From assembly GCF_047717795.1 (NCBI RefSeq), contig NZ_CP159808.1:248001-312000 (forward strand): a stretch of DNA of 64,000 bases, in the 5' to 3' direction. The notes below the pieces were generated by a model. The model saw only the letters and a list, made by a program, of their open reading frames with translations, made no database searches and was not told the origin of the DNA. Shown piece by piece: positions 37,831-46,257 of this stretch (position 1 is the first letter of the stretch; the number at the start of each line of letters is the position of its first letter). A program made the position numbers and the translations under genes. The DNA is from Marisalimonas sp016777705 (GTDB taxonomy: Bacteria > Pseudomonadota > Alphaproteobacteria > Puniceispirillales > Marisalimonadaceae).

Positions 37831-38643
37831 ATGTCAGCATTTAAATATCAAAATATTCTTTTAACTGGGGCAGCCGGGGCATTAGGTGAACAATTAAGAG
37901 AAACATTATCGAAATCGTGTGAAACCCTAACAGTTTCGGACAGGACCAGTTTAAATAAAAAATTTGAAAATGAGAAAATTGTCCAAGCTGATTTATCTTC
38001 ATTGGAAGAGATGATTAATTTAACAAAAAATATTGACTGTGTTGTCCACATGGGAGGGCAAAGTATTGAGGGTTCGTGGGATAACGTTTTAAATTCTAAC
38101 ATTACAGGAATGTATAATCTATATGAAGGTTGTAGAAAAAATAATGTTAAGCGTGTTATATGGGCGAGCTCAGTCCATACTGTAGGTTTTTACCCTAGAT
38201 CTGAGGTATTAGACAGTAAGGCAAAGCCCAGACCAGACAGTAATTATGGCTTATCAAAAGTTTTTGGTGAGTCATTAGCCCAATATTATTGGGATAAATA
38301 TAAATTAGAGACTGTTTCTGTAAGGATATATTCGTGCTTAGCAGAGCCTAAGGATCATAGAATTTTGTCTACATGGCTAAGCTATGATGATCTTAGAAGT
38401 TTAATTGTTGCCTGCATAAAAACTGCAAATGTAGAGCATTCAATTATTTTTGGAGTATCAAATAATGATTCTGTATTAATTGATAATAAATATGCAAAAC
38501 ACATTGGATACATACCAAGAGATAATGGCGAGGATTATAGAGTTAAAGTTGAGACCAAAGACGGCTTTGTAGACTCAAATGACCCTCTAGTGAAAACGCA
38601 CGGTGGTTATTTTGCTTCTGCTGGTCATTTTGATGATAGTTAA
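37831..38643 (+). CDS. NAD-dependent oxidoreductase, uronate dehydrogenase-like
   Basis: A 270-residue extended SDR. The cofactor loop is GAAGALGEQL, and the catalytic residues are in ASSVHTVGFYP and YGLSKVFGE (YxxxK). The pattern GMYNLYEGCR, then SVRIYSCLAEP and STWLSYDDL closely follows bacterial uronate dehydrogenases that oxidise glucuronate or galacturonate to aldarolactones; homologs on other sugars exist. GGGGGAG precedes the ATG. It ends block A, and no hairpin of terminator strength follows directly. Confidence 0.82.
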   Translation: MSAFKYQNILLTGAAGALGEQLRETLSKSCETLTVSDRTSLNKKFENEKIVQADLSSLEEMINLTKNIDCVVHMGGQSIEGSWDNVLNSNITGMYNLYEGCRKNNVKRVIWASSVHTVGFYPRSEVLDSKAKPRPDSNYGLSKVFGESLAQYYWDKYKLETVSVRIYSCLAEPKDHRILSTWLSYDDLRSLIVACIKTANVEHSIIFGVSNNDSVLIDNKYAKHIGYIPRDNGEDYRVKVETKDGFVDSNDPLVKTHGGYFASAGHFDDS

Positions 38644-38979
38644 AATCATTCTAATTTAACAATTTTAAGCCATTTTTGCAGTCTTTTAAAGCATAATTCA
38701 ATGCAAAAACTTTTGTTTTTTGCTTCCACTATACATTTTATTAGTGTTTAAAATTTAATCATAAAAAATTATTTATTTTTAATTGTAAATTAATTAACCA
38801 TAAATAAAAAAAAATATGGTGGGAAAAAAAATAAATTTAATTTTTTCTTGCCTTTCTTCTAATAATTGAGAAGATACGAATCAATTGAGAGACTTAAAAG
38901 TTTCTTTTTCGTGGATTATTTTGGGGGAAATAATAATTCTTTTAAATAATCTTAATTTAAAATACTAGGGAGGAATTCT
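38644..38979. other. Intergenic region before first TRAP operon
   Basis: About 336 bases without a gene. It contains a weak hairpin (gcaaaaac near 38703 with gttttttgc near 38715), a TTGAGA-rich AT stretch at about 38868-38892, and an inverted repeat ATTATTT/AAATAAT around TGGGGG (38915-38934). The end carries a clear ribosome site, GGGAGGA, just before the binding-protein ATG. It probably holds the TRAP operon promoter. Confidence 0.55.
38915..38934. promoter_or_regulatory. Inverted repeat upstream of TRAP operon 1
   Basis: ATTATTT and AAATAAT are perfect complements flanking TGGGGG, about 45 bases before the binding-protein start. It may be an operator or an mRNA-leader hairpin. AT-rich arms make chance occurrence possible. 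Confidence 0.3.
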
Positions 38980-40044
38980 ATGAAATTCAAATCTAGCCTA
39001 TTTATAGGCGCTGTAGCAGTTGCTGCAACTAGTTTAGTAGCTATCTCAGCTCAAGCTGGTGATAAGTTACGTTGGAAGATGCAAAGTACCTGGGGTAGCC
39101 AGGTTGCCATTAATGGTGAAGCTGCTGTTTACTTTTCAAACAAAGTAAAAGAAATCTCAGGTGGTGATGTTCAATTAAGGTTCCATGAGCCAAACGCTCT
39201 TGTTCCTTCATTAGAAGTTTGGGATGCTGTTAAGAATGGATCAGTTGATGCAGGTTATACTACACCTGGTTATCACGCTGGAAAAATTCCTGCAGTTTCA
39301 TACTTCACAGCTGTTCCTTTTGGCCCAGGTGCAAGTGAGTACCATGGTTGGATGGAATATGGCGGAGGTCAGCAGTTAAAAGACAGAATTTATGGTGAGT
39401 ACGGTCTTAAAGCTCTTAACTGTTTAACACACGCTCCAGAAACTTCAGGTTGGTTTAGAAAGAAAATCAATAAAGTTGAAGAGTTAAAAGGAATGAAAAT
39501 GCGTTTCTTTGGACTTGGTGCTATGGTTATGAGTAAAATTGGTGTTTCAACACAATTACTAGCAGGTGGTGACATTTATCCAGCTCTAGAAAAAGGTGTT
39601 ATTGATGCAACTGAATTTTCAATGCCTACACACGACTTAAGTTATGGTTTCTACCAGTTAGCTAAGTTTAACTACTTCCCAGGATGGCATCAGCAAACTT
39701 CAATTGGTGAGTTATTAATGAGCCAAAAAGGTTGGGGTGGTTTAACAAAGACACAACAAGGTATCATCAACACAGCGTGTCGTGACACAATGTGGTGGGC
39801 ACTTGTTAGATCTGATGCTAAGCAGGTTCCAGCTATGCGTGAGCTTGAGAAAAAAGGCGTAACTTTCGTTACTTGGCCTGATTCAGAGATTTCTAAGTTT
39901 AAAGCAGCTTGGGATGAGGTTGTTAAAGAAAAATCAGCAACTGATCCTTTGTTTAAAGAAATCACTGCAAGCTACGATGCTTTCAGATCTGACTACAACA
40001 TCTGGTCAAGTAAAGCTTACTTAAAGCAAGGCGTTAAGTACTAG
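38980..40044 (+). CDS. TRAP transporter substrate-binding protein (DctP/TakP-like)
   Basis: A 354-residue periplasmic binding protein for an organic acid. Signal peptide with AQA cleavage after residue 26. Family features: LRWKMQSTWGSQ, FHEPNALVPSLEVWDAV and GMKMRFFGLGAMVMSKIG, and LMSQKGWGGLTKTQQGI. The N-terminal WKMQSTW and overall length place it with COG4663-type proteins (2-oxo acid or mannitol/chloroaromatic-like TRAP receptors). A strong hairpin follows, so its mRNA is likely more abundant than the permease part. Confidence 0.92.
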   Translation: MKFKSSLFIGAVAVAATSLVAISAQAGDKLRWKMQSTWGSQVAINGEAAVYFSNKVKEISGGDVQLRFHEPNALVPSLEVWDAVKNGSVDAGYTTPGYHAGKIPAVSYFTAVPFGPGASEYHGWMEYGGGQQLKDRIYGEYGLKALNCLTHAPETSGWFRKKINKVEELKGMKMRFFGLGAMVMSKIGVSTQLLAGGDIYPALEKGVIDATEFSMPTHDLSYGFYQLAKFNYFPGWHQQTSIGELLMSQKGWGGLTKTQQGIINTACRDTMWWALVRSDAKQVPAMRELEKKGVTFVTWPDSEISKFKAAWDEVVKEKSATDPLFKEITASYDAFRSDYNIWSSKAYLKQGVKY

Positions 40045-40056
40045 TATTAAACACTA

Positions 40057-40090
40057 AATACACCCGTTATAAAACGGGTGTATTTTTTTT
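40057..40090 (+). terminator. Rho-independent terminator between TRAP binding protein and permease genes
   Basis: AATACACCCGTT pairs with AACGGGTGTATT (12 bp, ATAA loop), followed by a long T-tract. This is a textbook intrinsic terminator, sitting 12 bases after the binding-protein stop and about 70 bases before the small-permease gene. Partial read-through would supply the permeases. Confidence 0.93.
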
Positions 40091-40159
40091 TATTTTTTTT
40101 ATTTTTTTTTTTAATATAATTAAACATGTTAACGATTGTAAAATTTCTAGGGGGAGATC

Positions 40160-40777
40160 ATGGCGCTTACTGAAAAAAATATGGAAGGACTTGTTAATAT
40201 CAGTGAATTCCTTCGTATGATTACGAATAGAGTAGGTAGAGCAAGTACGTGGTTGTTAGTGCCCTTAGTATTAATTACAATGTGGGATGTTGTTGCAAGA
40301 AAAATAGTTGTAATCCAAATTTTCATGGTTGCTAATTTCGGTTCATTCTTTGAATCAACCCTGATGCAGGAAATGGAATGGCATCTTCATACAGCAGTGT
40401 TTTGTTTAGTTTTAGGTTATGGATACACGCATAATAGGCATGTTAGAGTGGATTTCTTAAGAGAGAACTTTACTTTTAAATCAAAAGCTAAGGTCGAATT
40501 TTATGGTAATTTATTATTCATGTTACCATTTACATTGATTTGTGTTTATTTTTCATGGATTTACATGATTGATTCTTACGAAATTGGTGAAGTATCAGCA
40601 TCACTAGTTGGTCTAAGTAACAGGTGGATTATTAAAACGTTTCTTCCTATAGGTTATTTCTTTCTCTTTTTAGGTGGTATGTCAGTTATGATACAATTAA
40701 TAGCTGTTATATGGGGTGATAATAAAAAGAAGCTTGATTTAATGGTTCTAGATTATGATGAAAAGAAAAAAGCATAA
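40160..40777 (+). CDS. TRAP transporter small permease (DctQ)
   Basis: A 205-residue inner-membrane protein with four helices (about 33-55, 72-92, 117-140 and 162-185). It has the small-permease phrase QEMEWHLHTAVFCLVLGYGYTH (EMEWH near residue 77). GGGGGAG before the ATG is a good ribosome site. It lies 25 bases before the additional membrane protein. Confidence 0.88.
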   Translation: MALTEKNMEGLVNISEFLRMITNRVGRASTWLLVPLVLITMWDVVARKIVVIQIFMVANFGSFFESTLMQEMEWHLHTAVFCLVLGYGYTHNRHVRVDFLRENFTFKSKAKVEFYGNLLFMLPFTLICVYFSWIYMIDSYEIGEVSASLVGLSNRWIIKTFLPIGYFFLFLGGMSVMIQLIAVIWGDNKKKLDLMVLDYDEKKKA

Positions 40778-40802
40778 TCAGATAGATATTGAGAGTTAAG
40801 AT

Positions 40803-41279
40803 ATGTGGTTTTCAAAAGTTCCTGGATATTTGTTTGATAAACAAAGGACGCCTTATTTTACTGAAGCTAAAGATTTAACATTGGCGCAATCTCAATATGA
40901 ACTAGTAGCTTATGGAGTTTTTGTAGGTAGTTTGTTTGGCATTGTTGGTCTAGCCGCTATATTAACTTTTTTTGAAAATAGTAATTTAATTTACTTAATT
41001 TGGTCCTTCTGTTCTGCAGCGGTGATCTATTCGATATTTAGTGTGATTAGAAATTACGAATTGATACCTTCCTATATAATATCTATTGGACCATCAATTA
41101 TCGTTGCCTTTTCCTTTTATGAGGCACTGATGAGTAACTCTTCTATTCTAACGCTAACAATATTTGTGTGCCTTTTCCTTCTTTCCTTAAAATATGGCTG
41201 GAGAGTTACAAGAATAGTTGCATGGCAAAAACACAATGGAAACATTGAAATTAATAATAAGAAAGCATGGGGGCAGTAA
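40803..41279 (+). CDS. Additional four-helix membrane protein inside TRAP operon
   Basis: A 158-residue protein lying between the small and the large permease genes. Four hydrophobic segments (about residues 36-57, 63-82, 88-107 and 113-131) follow a polar N-terminus with FDKQRTPYFTEAKDLT. I do not recognise a family. It is not a second DctQ: the EMEWH-type signature is absent. The stop and the DctM start share bases (TAATG), so translation is coupled. A role as an accessory subunit of this transporter is inferred. Confidence 0.8.
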   Translation: MWFSKVPGYLFDKQRTPYFTEAKDLTLAQSQYELVAYGVFVGSLFGIVGLAAILTFFENSNLIYLIWSFCSAAVIYSIFSVIRNYELIPSYIISIGPSIIVAFSFYEALMSNSSILTLTIFVCLFLLSLKYGWRVTRIVAWQKHNGNIEINNKKAWGQ

Positions 41280-42670
41280 TGCATTTTGTTGAAATTATAA
41301 TTGAGTATTTACCAATATTTATGTTTCTGACTATGGGGGTACTATTATTCATAGGATATCCTGTTGGGTTTATACTAGGTGGTGTTGCAATAACCTATGG
41401 TTTTATAGGATATCTGTTTGGCGTATTTAAACTTGCAGAGTTTTTTAACTTTGTGCCTAGGATGTGGGGTTTTTCTGCCGAAAACCTGATATTGGTTGCT
41501 ATACCTAGTTTCGTGTTTATGGGAACTATGATGGAAAGAAGTGGTATCGCGAATGATTTGTTGAAAACCACACAGATCTTGCTAAGAAAAGTTCCTGGTG
41601 GTCTTGCAATGTCGGTGACTGTAATGGGAACTGTTCTTGCTGCTATGACAGGAATTATTGGAGCATCAGTTACAATGATGACAGCTTTAGCGTTACCTCC
41701 AATGATTAAACAAAAATATAGCCATGCCCTGGCAACTGGTGTTATTGCAGCGTCAGGTACATTAGGAATTCTTATTCCGCCTAGTATTATGTTGATTATT
41801 ATGGCTGATATTATGCAGGTTTCTGTTGGTAACCTTTTCATGGGTGCTTTAATACCAGGTCTAACATTAGCACTTATGTATCTTATCTTCATTTTCATAT
41901 GGGCTTCAGTTGATCCTAAAGTGGCTCCTTCAATTAAAGAAGGTGAGATGACATACGAAAGAGGTAGACTACCAATGATGGTATTGAAGGCTTTCTTGCC
42001 TCCAGTAGCATTAATAGCTTTAATTAAAGGTTCAATACTACTTGGATGGGCAACCCCTAGTGAAGCCGGTGCTGTTGGTGCTTTTGGAGCAACAATGTTG
42101 GCTATTATAGGTAATAAGTTTTCTTTTCCAATGTTAAGGAGTGTTATGCACTCCTCAGGTTTAACAATATCAATGGTGTTTATGATTATATTAAGCGCTA
42201 CCTGTTTTGCTTATGTGTTTAGATCACTTGGGGGAGACTACATAGTTGAAGAATTAATTGAAAAGGCAGGTCTTGGTTCCTGGGGATTATTATTTCTATT
42301 AATGGGAATGACATTTCTTCTTGGGTTTTTCCTGGACTGGGTCGAGATAACGTTAATCATTCTTCCAATTTTTGCCCCATTAGTTGTGTTGTTAGATTTT
42401 GGTGATCATGTAACTCAGTTAACTGGTCTTGATGGACGTAAAGAAACAATGGTTTGGTTTTTAGTTCTGATGGCCATTAACCTTCAAACCTCATTTCTAA
42501 CGCCACCATTTGGATTTGCATTATTTTATCTAAAAGGTGTTGCACCCCCAGAGGTTGCTACATTGAGCATTTATAAAGGCGTTATCCCTTTTGTTATTAT
42601 TCAGTTGATCGGTTTATCTTTAGTGATATATCAACCTGAAATGGGATTATGGTTACCACGGCTAATCTAA
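41279..42670 (+). CDS. TRAP transporter large permease (DctM)
   Basis: A 463-residue permease with about 12 helices. Landmarks: IPSFVFMGTMMERSG, ASVTMMTALALPPM, ATGVIAASGTLGILIPPSI and FLDWVEITLIILPIF. An ATG at 41267 lies four codons earlier, but GGGGCAG spaced just before 41279 and the TAATG overlap favour the later start. It is the ion-driven transport subunit. A strong terminator follows the stop. Confidence 0.92.
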   Translation: MHFVEIIIEYLPIFMFLTMGVLLFIGYPVGFILGGVAITYGFIGYLFGVFKLAEFFNFVPRMWGFSAENLILVAIPSFVFMGTMMERSGIANDLLKTTQILLRKVPGGLAMSVTVMGTVLAAMTGIIGASVTMMTALALPPMIKQKYSHALATGVIAASGTLGILIPPSIMLIIMADIMQVSVGNLFMGALIPGLTLALMYLIFIFIWASVDPKVAPSIKEGEMTYERGRLPMMVLKAFLPPVALIALIKGSILLGWATPSEAGAVGAFGATMLAIIGNKFSFPMLRSVMHSSGLTISMVFMIILSATCFAYVFRSLGGDYIVEELIEKAGLGSWGLLFLLMGMTFLLGFFLDWVEITLIILPIFAPLVVLLDFGDHVTQLTGLDGRKETMVWFLVLMAINLQTSFLTPPFGFALFYLKGVAPPEVATLSIYKGVIPFVIIQLIGLSLVIYQPEMGLWLPRLI

Positions 42671-42681
42671 CTTAATTTATT

Positions 42682-42713
42682 AAAACCGCATCACGTTGAT
42701 GCGGTTTTTTTTT
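42682..42713 (+). terminator. Rho-independent terminator after TRAP operon 1
   Basis: AAAACCGCATCA pairs with TGATGCGGTTTT around CGT, followed by T9. It lies 11 bases after the DctM stop. It also shows that the longer frame starting at 42696 for the next gene is wrong. Confidence 0.93.
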
Positions 42714-42725
42714 GAGGTTATAATC

Positions 42726-43670
42726 ATGGAAACTATTGGTATATGTGGTGCAGGACTAATAGGTGCAAGTTGGGCTATAGGTTTTGCAAATGCTGGATTT
42801 AAATGCTTAGTATATGACTCAAATGAAGAAAGTTTTGATAAATTTGAGAGTGTGTCCAATCAATTGATACAAGACTTAAAAATTTTAAATCCACAACTCA
42901 ATATAGAAAAAATAAAATCAAACATAGTTCTTAAATGTTCAATTGAAGAGATTTGTAAAAATTCTATTTTAATTCAAGAAAGTATAATTGAAGACTTAGA
43001 CATTAAGAAAAAAGTTTTTAAACAATTAGACAAATTATCTACTAAAGATACAATCATAGCCTCATCCTCTTCATATCTTTTAATTTCCAAAATATCTGAA
43101 GACGTTGAATATAGAGATAGATGCATAAATGCTCATCCAGCATTACCTCCACACGTGGTTCCTTTTGTAGAAGTTGGAGGAAGCCCTGACACATCGAAAT
43201 ATATAATAGAGAAGGCTTTATCCATATATAAAAAAGCTAACTATGCGGCTATTGTTATTAATAAAGAAACTGAGGGTTTTATTTTAAACAGATTACAAGG
43301 GGCTTTATTAAACGAAGCAGTAAGGCTTCACGAAGGCGGTTTTGCGTCCATGGACGATATCGATATAGCACTAAAGCATGCTTTGGGAATAAGGTGGGCA
43401 TTTATGGGACCCTTTGAGATTATGGATTTAAACGCTCCTGAAGGTATAAAGGACTCATTTACTAGATATAAAAGTGGTATTCAAAATTTAGCAAAAGAGC
43501 AAAATAGTGTTCCAGAATATTCCGACGAATATTTGAATAAATTGGAGAATGAACAAAGGAAACGCTTACCATATTCTGATAGATCAGGCAGAATAGAAAA
43601 AAGAAATAAAATGATAGCATTAATTAGAAAACTAAAACTTGAATTGGGAGAGGATATTCAAAATGGCTAA
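42726..43670 (+). CDS. 3-hydroxyacyl-CoA dehydrogenase family, gulonate/carnitine dehydrogenase-like
   Basis: A 314-residue NAD-dependent dehydrogenase. Rossmann motif GICGAGLIGASW at residues 5-16; the catalytic region is NAHPALPPHVVPFVEVGG and EGFILNRLQGALLNEA. This matches lambda-crystallin (L-gulonate 3-dehydrogenase) and carnitine dehydrogenase more closely than FadB-type enzymes. An upstream ATG (42696) would start inside the terminator, so ATG 42726 with GAGGTT is preferred. It overlaps the BKACE gene by 8 bases, suggesting its product feeds BKACE. Confidence 0.86.
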   Translation: METIGICGAGLIGASWAIGFANAGFKCLVYDSNEESFDKFESVSNQLIQDLKILNPQLNIEKIKSNIVLKCSIEEICKNSILIQESIIEDLDIKKKVFKQLDKLSTKDTIIASSSSYLLISKISEDVEYRDRCINAHPALPPHVVPFVEVGGSPDTSKYIIEKALSIYKKANYAAIVINKETEGFILNRLQGALLNEAVRLHEGGFASMDDIDIALKHALGIRWAFMGPFEIMDLNAPEGIKDSFTRYKSGIQNLAKEQNSVPEYSDEYLNKLENEQRKRLPYSDRSGRIEKRNKMIALIRKLKLELGEDIQNG

Positions 43671-44601
43671 ATCTAAAAAAGTAATCATAAGTTGTGCTGT
43701 AACAGGAGCTATTCATACACCGTCTATGTCGGAATATTTACCAGTGACAGCTGAAGAAGTAATAGAGCACTCTTTAGCGGCTCATGAAGCTGGCGCTGCA
43801 GTTCTTCACTTGCACGCAAGAGACGAAATTGATGGTCACCCAACACAAGATCCAGAAGAATTTGAAAAGTTTCTTCCTACAATTCAAAAATCATGCGACG
43901 CAGTCATTAACATTACAACTGGTGGTGGTCCTCAGATGACAGTTGAAGATAGAATGAGGCCTGCTATGCATTTCCAGCCTGAACTTGCATCATTAAACAT
44001 GGGTTCTATGAATTTTGGTTTGTTTCCTATGTTAAAAAAACATAATCAACTAAAATTTCCTTGGGAAAAGGAGATGCTTGAAAGAAGTAAACACTCACTA
44101 TTTAAAAATACATTTGAAGACATTGAAAATATTATGACGCTCGGCTACGCAAATGGAACTCGGTTTGAATTTGAATGTTATGATGTAGGTCATCTTTATA
44201 ATTTGCACTATTTTCATAGAGAAGGGATGTTAAAAGGACCTTATTTTATTCAATTCGTTATGGGTATTATGGGTGGTATTGGCGCTGATGCAGATAATCT
44301 TCTTCATTTGAAAAAGACAGCTGATAAATTGTTTGGAGATACAGGTTATGAATGGTCTGTTGTTGGTGCTGGTGCATCTCAAATGAAAATGAATGCTACT
44401 GGAGCGGCCTTGGGCTCACATGTTCGTGTTGGTCTTGAAGACTCTTTATGGGATGGTCCCGGTAACCTTGCAAAAACAAATGCAGATCAAGTAAAAAGAG
44501 TAAGAGAAATCTTAGAAGGTCTCTCTTTAGAAATTGCTACTCCAGACGAAGCAAGGCAAATGTTAGGTCTCAAAGGTAAAGATAAAACAAACATAAATTA
44601 A
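43663..44601 (+). CDS. Beta-keto acid cleavage enzyme (BKACE/DUF849)
   Basis: A 312-residue TIM-barrel zinc enzyme converting a beta-keto acid plus acetyl-CoA to acetoacetate and a CoA thioester. The metal motif LHLHARD is at His49 and His51; GGGPQMTVEDRM and GVGLEDSLWDG-like blocks (HVRVGLEDSLWDG) are present. A TTG at 43639 extends the frame, but GGGAGAGGA before ATG 43663 marks the start. It follows a gulonate/carnitine-type dehydrogenase, which could make the 3-keto acid; dehydrocarnitine is one possible substrate. Confidence 0.87.
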   Translation: MAKSKKVIISCAVTGAIHTPSMSEYLPVTAEEVIEHSLAAHEAGAAVLHLHARDEIDGHPTQDPEEFEKFLPTIQKSCDAVINITTGGGPQMTVEDRMRPAMHFQPELASLNMGSMNFGLFPMLKKHNQLKFPWEKEMLERSKHSLFKNTFEDIENIMTLGYANGTRFEFECYDVGHLYNLHYFHREGMLKGPYFIQFVMGIMGGIGADADNLLHLKKTADKLFGDTGYEWSVVGAGASQMKMNATGAALGSHVRVGLEDSLWDGPGNLAKTNADQVKRVREILEGLSLEIATPDEARQMLGLKGKDKTNIN

Positions 44602-44612
44602 TGGATTGAAAT

Positions 44613-45389
44613 ATGAATTACGAAAAGCTCCTTCAAGGGAAAAAAGCACTTATCACGGCTGGTGCTGATGGAATTGGTTATGCTATAGCTCAAAGATTTG
44701 AAAAAGCTGGAGCTAAGGTTTTTGTTTGTGATATTAATCAAGAGGCGGTTAATAGAGCTAACGAAGTAGATGACAATATTAAAGCAATGGTTTGTGATCT
44801 TAGGCAAACTCAATTAATAGCTTCAATGGTTGAAGCTGGTTTTGATTACTTAAAAAACCTTGATATTATAGTTAATAATGCTGGTATAGCAGGTGAAACT
44901 GCAGGCGTTGGAGAGCAGACATTAGGAGGATGGCAGGAGTGTATCCAGGTTAACATGACCAGTCATTTTGAAACAATGAGATTGGCGGTACCACGAATGA
45001 ACGATGAAGGCTCTATTCTTTCAGTGTCTTCGGTAGCTGGAAGGGTAGGTTTTGCTTATAGATTGCCTTATGCTGCTACAAAGTGGGCTGTAATTGGAAT
45101 GGTTAAAAGTTTAGCTAATGAATTAGGTCCAAGAGGTATTAGAGTAAACGCCCTTTTACCAGGTATTGTTGAAGGTGAGAGACAAAATCGAGTAATAGAA
45201 GCAAAAGCTAAGGTTAAAAACATTTCCTTTGATGATATGAAGAACGAAATTTTATCAGGAGCATCTCTCAATAGGTTTGTTACTCACGAGGACCTAGCTG
45301 AGCAGGCTCATTTTCTTTGTAGCCCATTAGGAAGAAATATCTCAGGGCAGGCTGTAAGTGTTTGTGGAAACATTGAAAAATCAGGATAA
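44613..45389 (+). CDS. SDR-family oxidoreductase
   Basis: A 258-residue classical short-chain dehydrogenase. Cofactor motif TAGADGIGYA (a TGxxxGIG variant with Ala), NNAGIAG, and the catalytic Ser/Tyr/Lys in SVAGRVGFAYRLPYAATK. Ends with LPGIVEG and a closing SGQAVSVCGN. It is 11 bases after the BKACE gene and converges with the alpha/beta hydrolase (1 base apart). Substrate is unknown. Confidence 0.9.
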   Translation: MNYEKLLQGKKALITAGADGIGYAIAQRFEKAGAKVFVCDINQEAVNRANEVDDNIKAMVCDLRQTQLIASMVEAGFDYLKNLDIIVNNAGIAGETAGVGEQTLGGWQECIQVNMTSHFETMRLAVPRMNDEGSILSVSSVAGRVGFAYRLPYAATKWAVIGMVKSLANELGPRGIRVNALLPGIVEGERQNRVIEAKAKVKNISFDDMKNEILSGASLNRFVTHEDLAEQAHFLCSPLGRNISGQAVSVCGNIEKSG

Positions 45390-45390
45390 A

Positions 45391-46245
45391 CTATCCAAGT
45401 ATTTCATCTAGGATTGGATAAATATAAGTTTTAAATAATTCAGGGTTTTCAGACATAGGAAAATGCCCCGTGCCTGGAATAATGGTTGCCTTAGATCCTT
45501 TGATTCTACTCGCTGTCGCTAGAGTTCGTTCCGGAGTACAAGAACAATCATACTCTCCAGATAGAAGGTATACAGGGCATTTTTTTGTGTCTATTAAAGA
45601 TGACCGATCATCAAAATCTCCATCGTGCCAATAAAAATAAAGATCACCTTTAAAAATCCCAGGTCCACCTTGCATGTAATGCCATAAAGTTTCATGTCTA
45701 AAATTATCCGGACTTTGCGGCGCAATTTGAGAAGAAACAAATGCAGCTTGAACTAACCCTCCGTGAACATCAGGTCTATATAACCAATCTAAGTCATAAT
45801 AAGGCTCAAGTTTGTCAGCTCCTTCAAGAGCAATAACAGCTCTGAAAAAATTACTATGTTCTAGAGCTAAATGTAACACCACTCGGCCACCCATCGAGCA
45901 ACCCATTATCACAGGTTGGTTAACATTGTATGCTTTGCAAAATGACATAATGATTTGTTTGTATAAAATTGTTGTCAGTTTATACTCTTTTGTTTCAAAA
46001 CCTTCAGGTGGGTTGGATTTTCCATGCCATGGTAAATCAAATGCTATTACTCTATAATTAGCAGTTATTTTTTTGTCATTAAGTATGTGTCGGAATTGTC
46101 TTGCATCTGATCCTGCTGTATGCAAGCAAATTAAAGGTATTCCTGCACCACTTTCCTCTACATATATTCTATAGCTTTCATTATTAATATTAATGGTTAA
46201 ATATCTTCCAATAATATCTTCAAATTCAATTTCATTATTTGTCAT
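45391..46245 (-). CDS. Alpha/beta hydrolase
   Basis: A 284-residue cytoplasmic hydrolase. The nucleophile elbow is GCSMGGR, the oxyanion region HTAGSDARQFRH, the acid SGEYDCSC and the catalytic His GTGHFP. It resembles haloperoxidase/meta-cleavage-type hydrolases rather than lipases. It lies 12 bases downstream of a small partner gene, so the two are probably coexpressed; the target could be an ester or CoA thioester. Confidence 0.85.
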   Translation of the reverse strand: MTNNEIEFEDIIGRYLTININNESYRIYVEESGAGIPLICLHTAGSDARQFRHILNDKKITANYRVIAFDLPWHGKSNPPEGFETKEYKLTTILYKQIIMSFCKAYNVNQPVIMGCSMGGRVVLHLALEHSNFFRAVIALEGADKLEPYYDLDWLYRPDVHGGLVQAAFVSSQIAPQSPDNFRHETLWHYMQGGPGIFKGDLYFYWHDGDFDDRSSLIDTKKCPVYLLSGEYDCSCTPERTLATASRIKGSKATIIPGTGHFPMSENPELFKTYIYPILDEILG

Positions 46246-46257
46246 GCTAACCCTTAT

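Noticed and set aside
41395..41898. 167-codon open frame on the minus strand inside DctM
   Set aside because: It is the antisense shadow of a well-conserved permease, rich in Ile and Pro, with no ribosome site or homology.
42696..42725. Longer N-terminus (MMRFFFEV...) for the 3-hydroxyacyl-CoA dehydrogenase-like gene
   Set aside because: Those codons fall inside the terminator of the TRAP operon; ATG 42726 has a proper ribosome site and gives the family-like start METIGICGAG.
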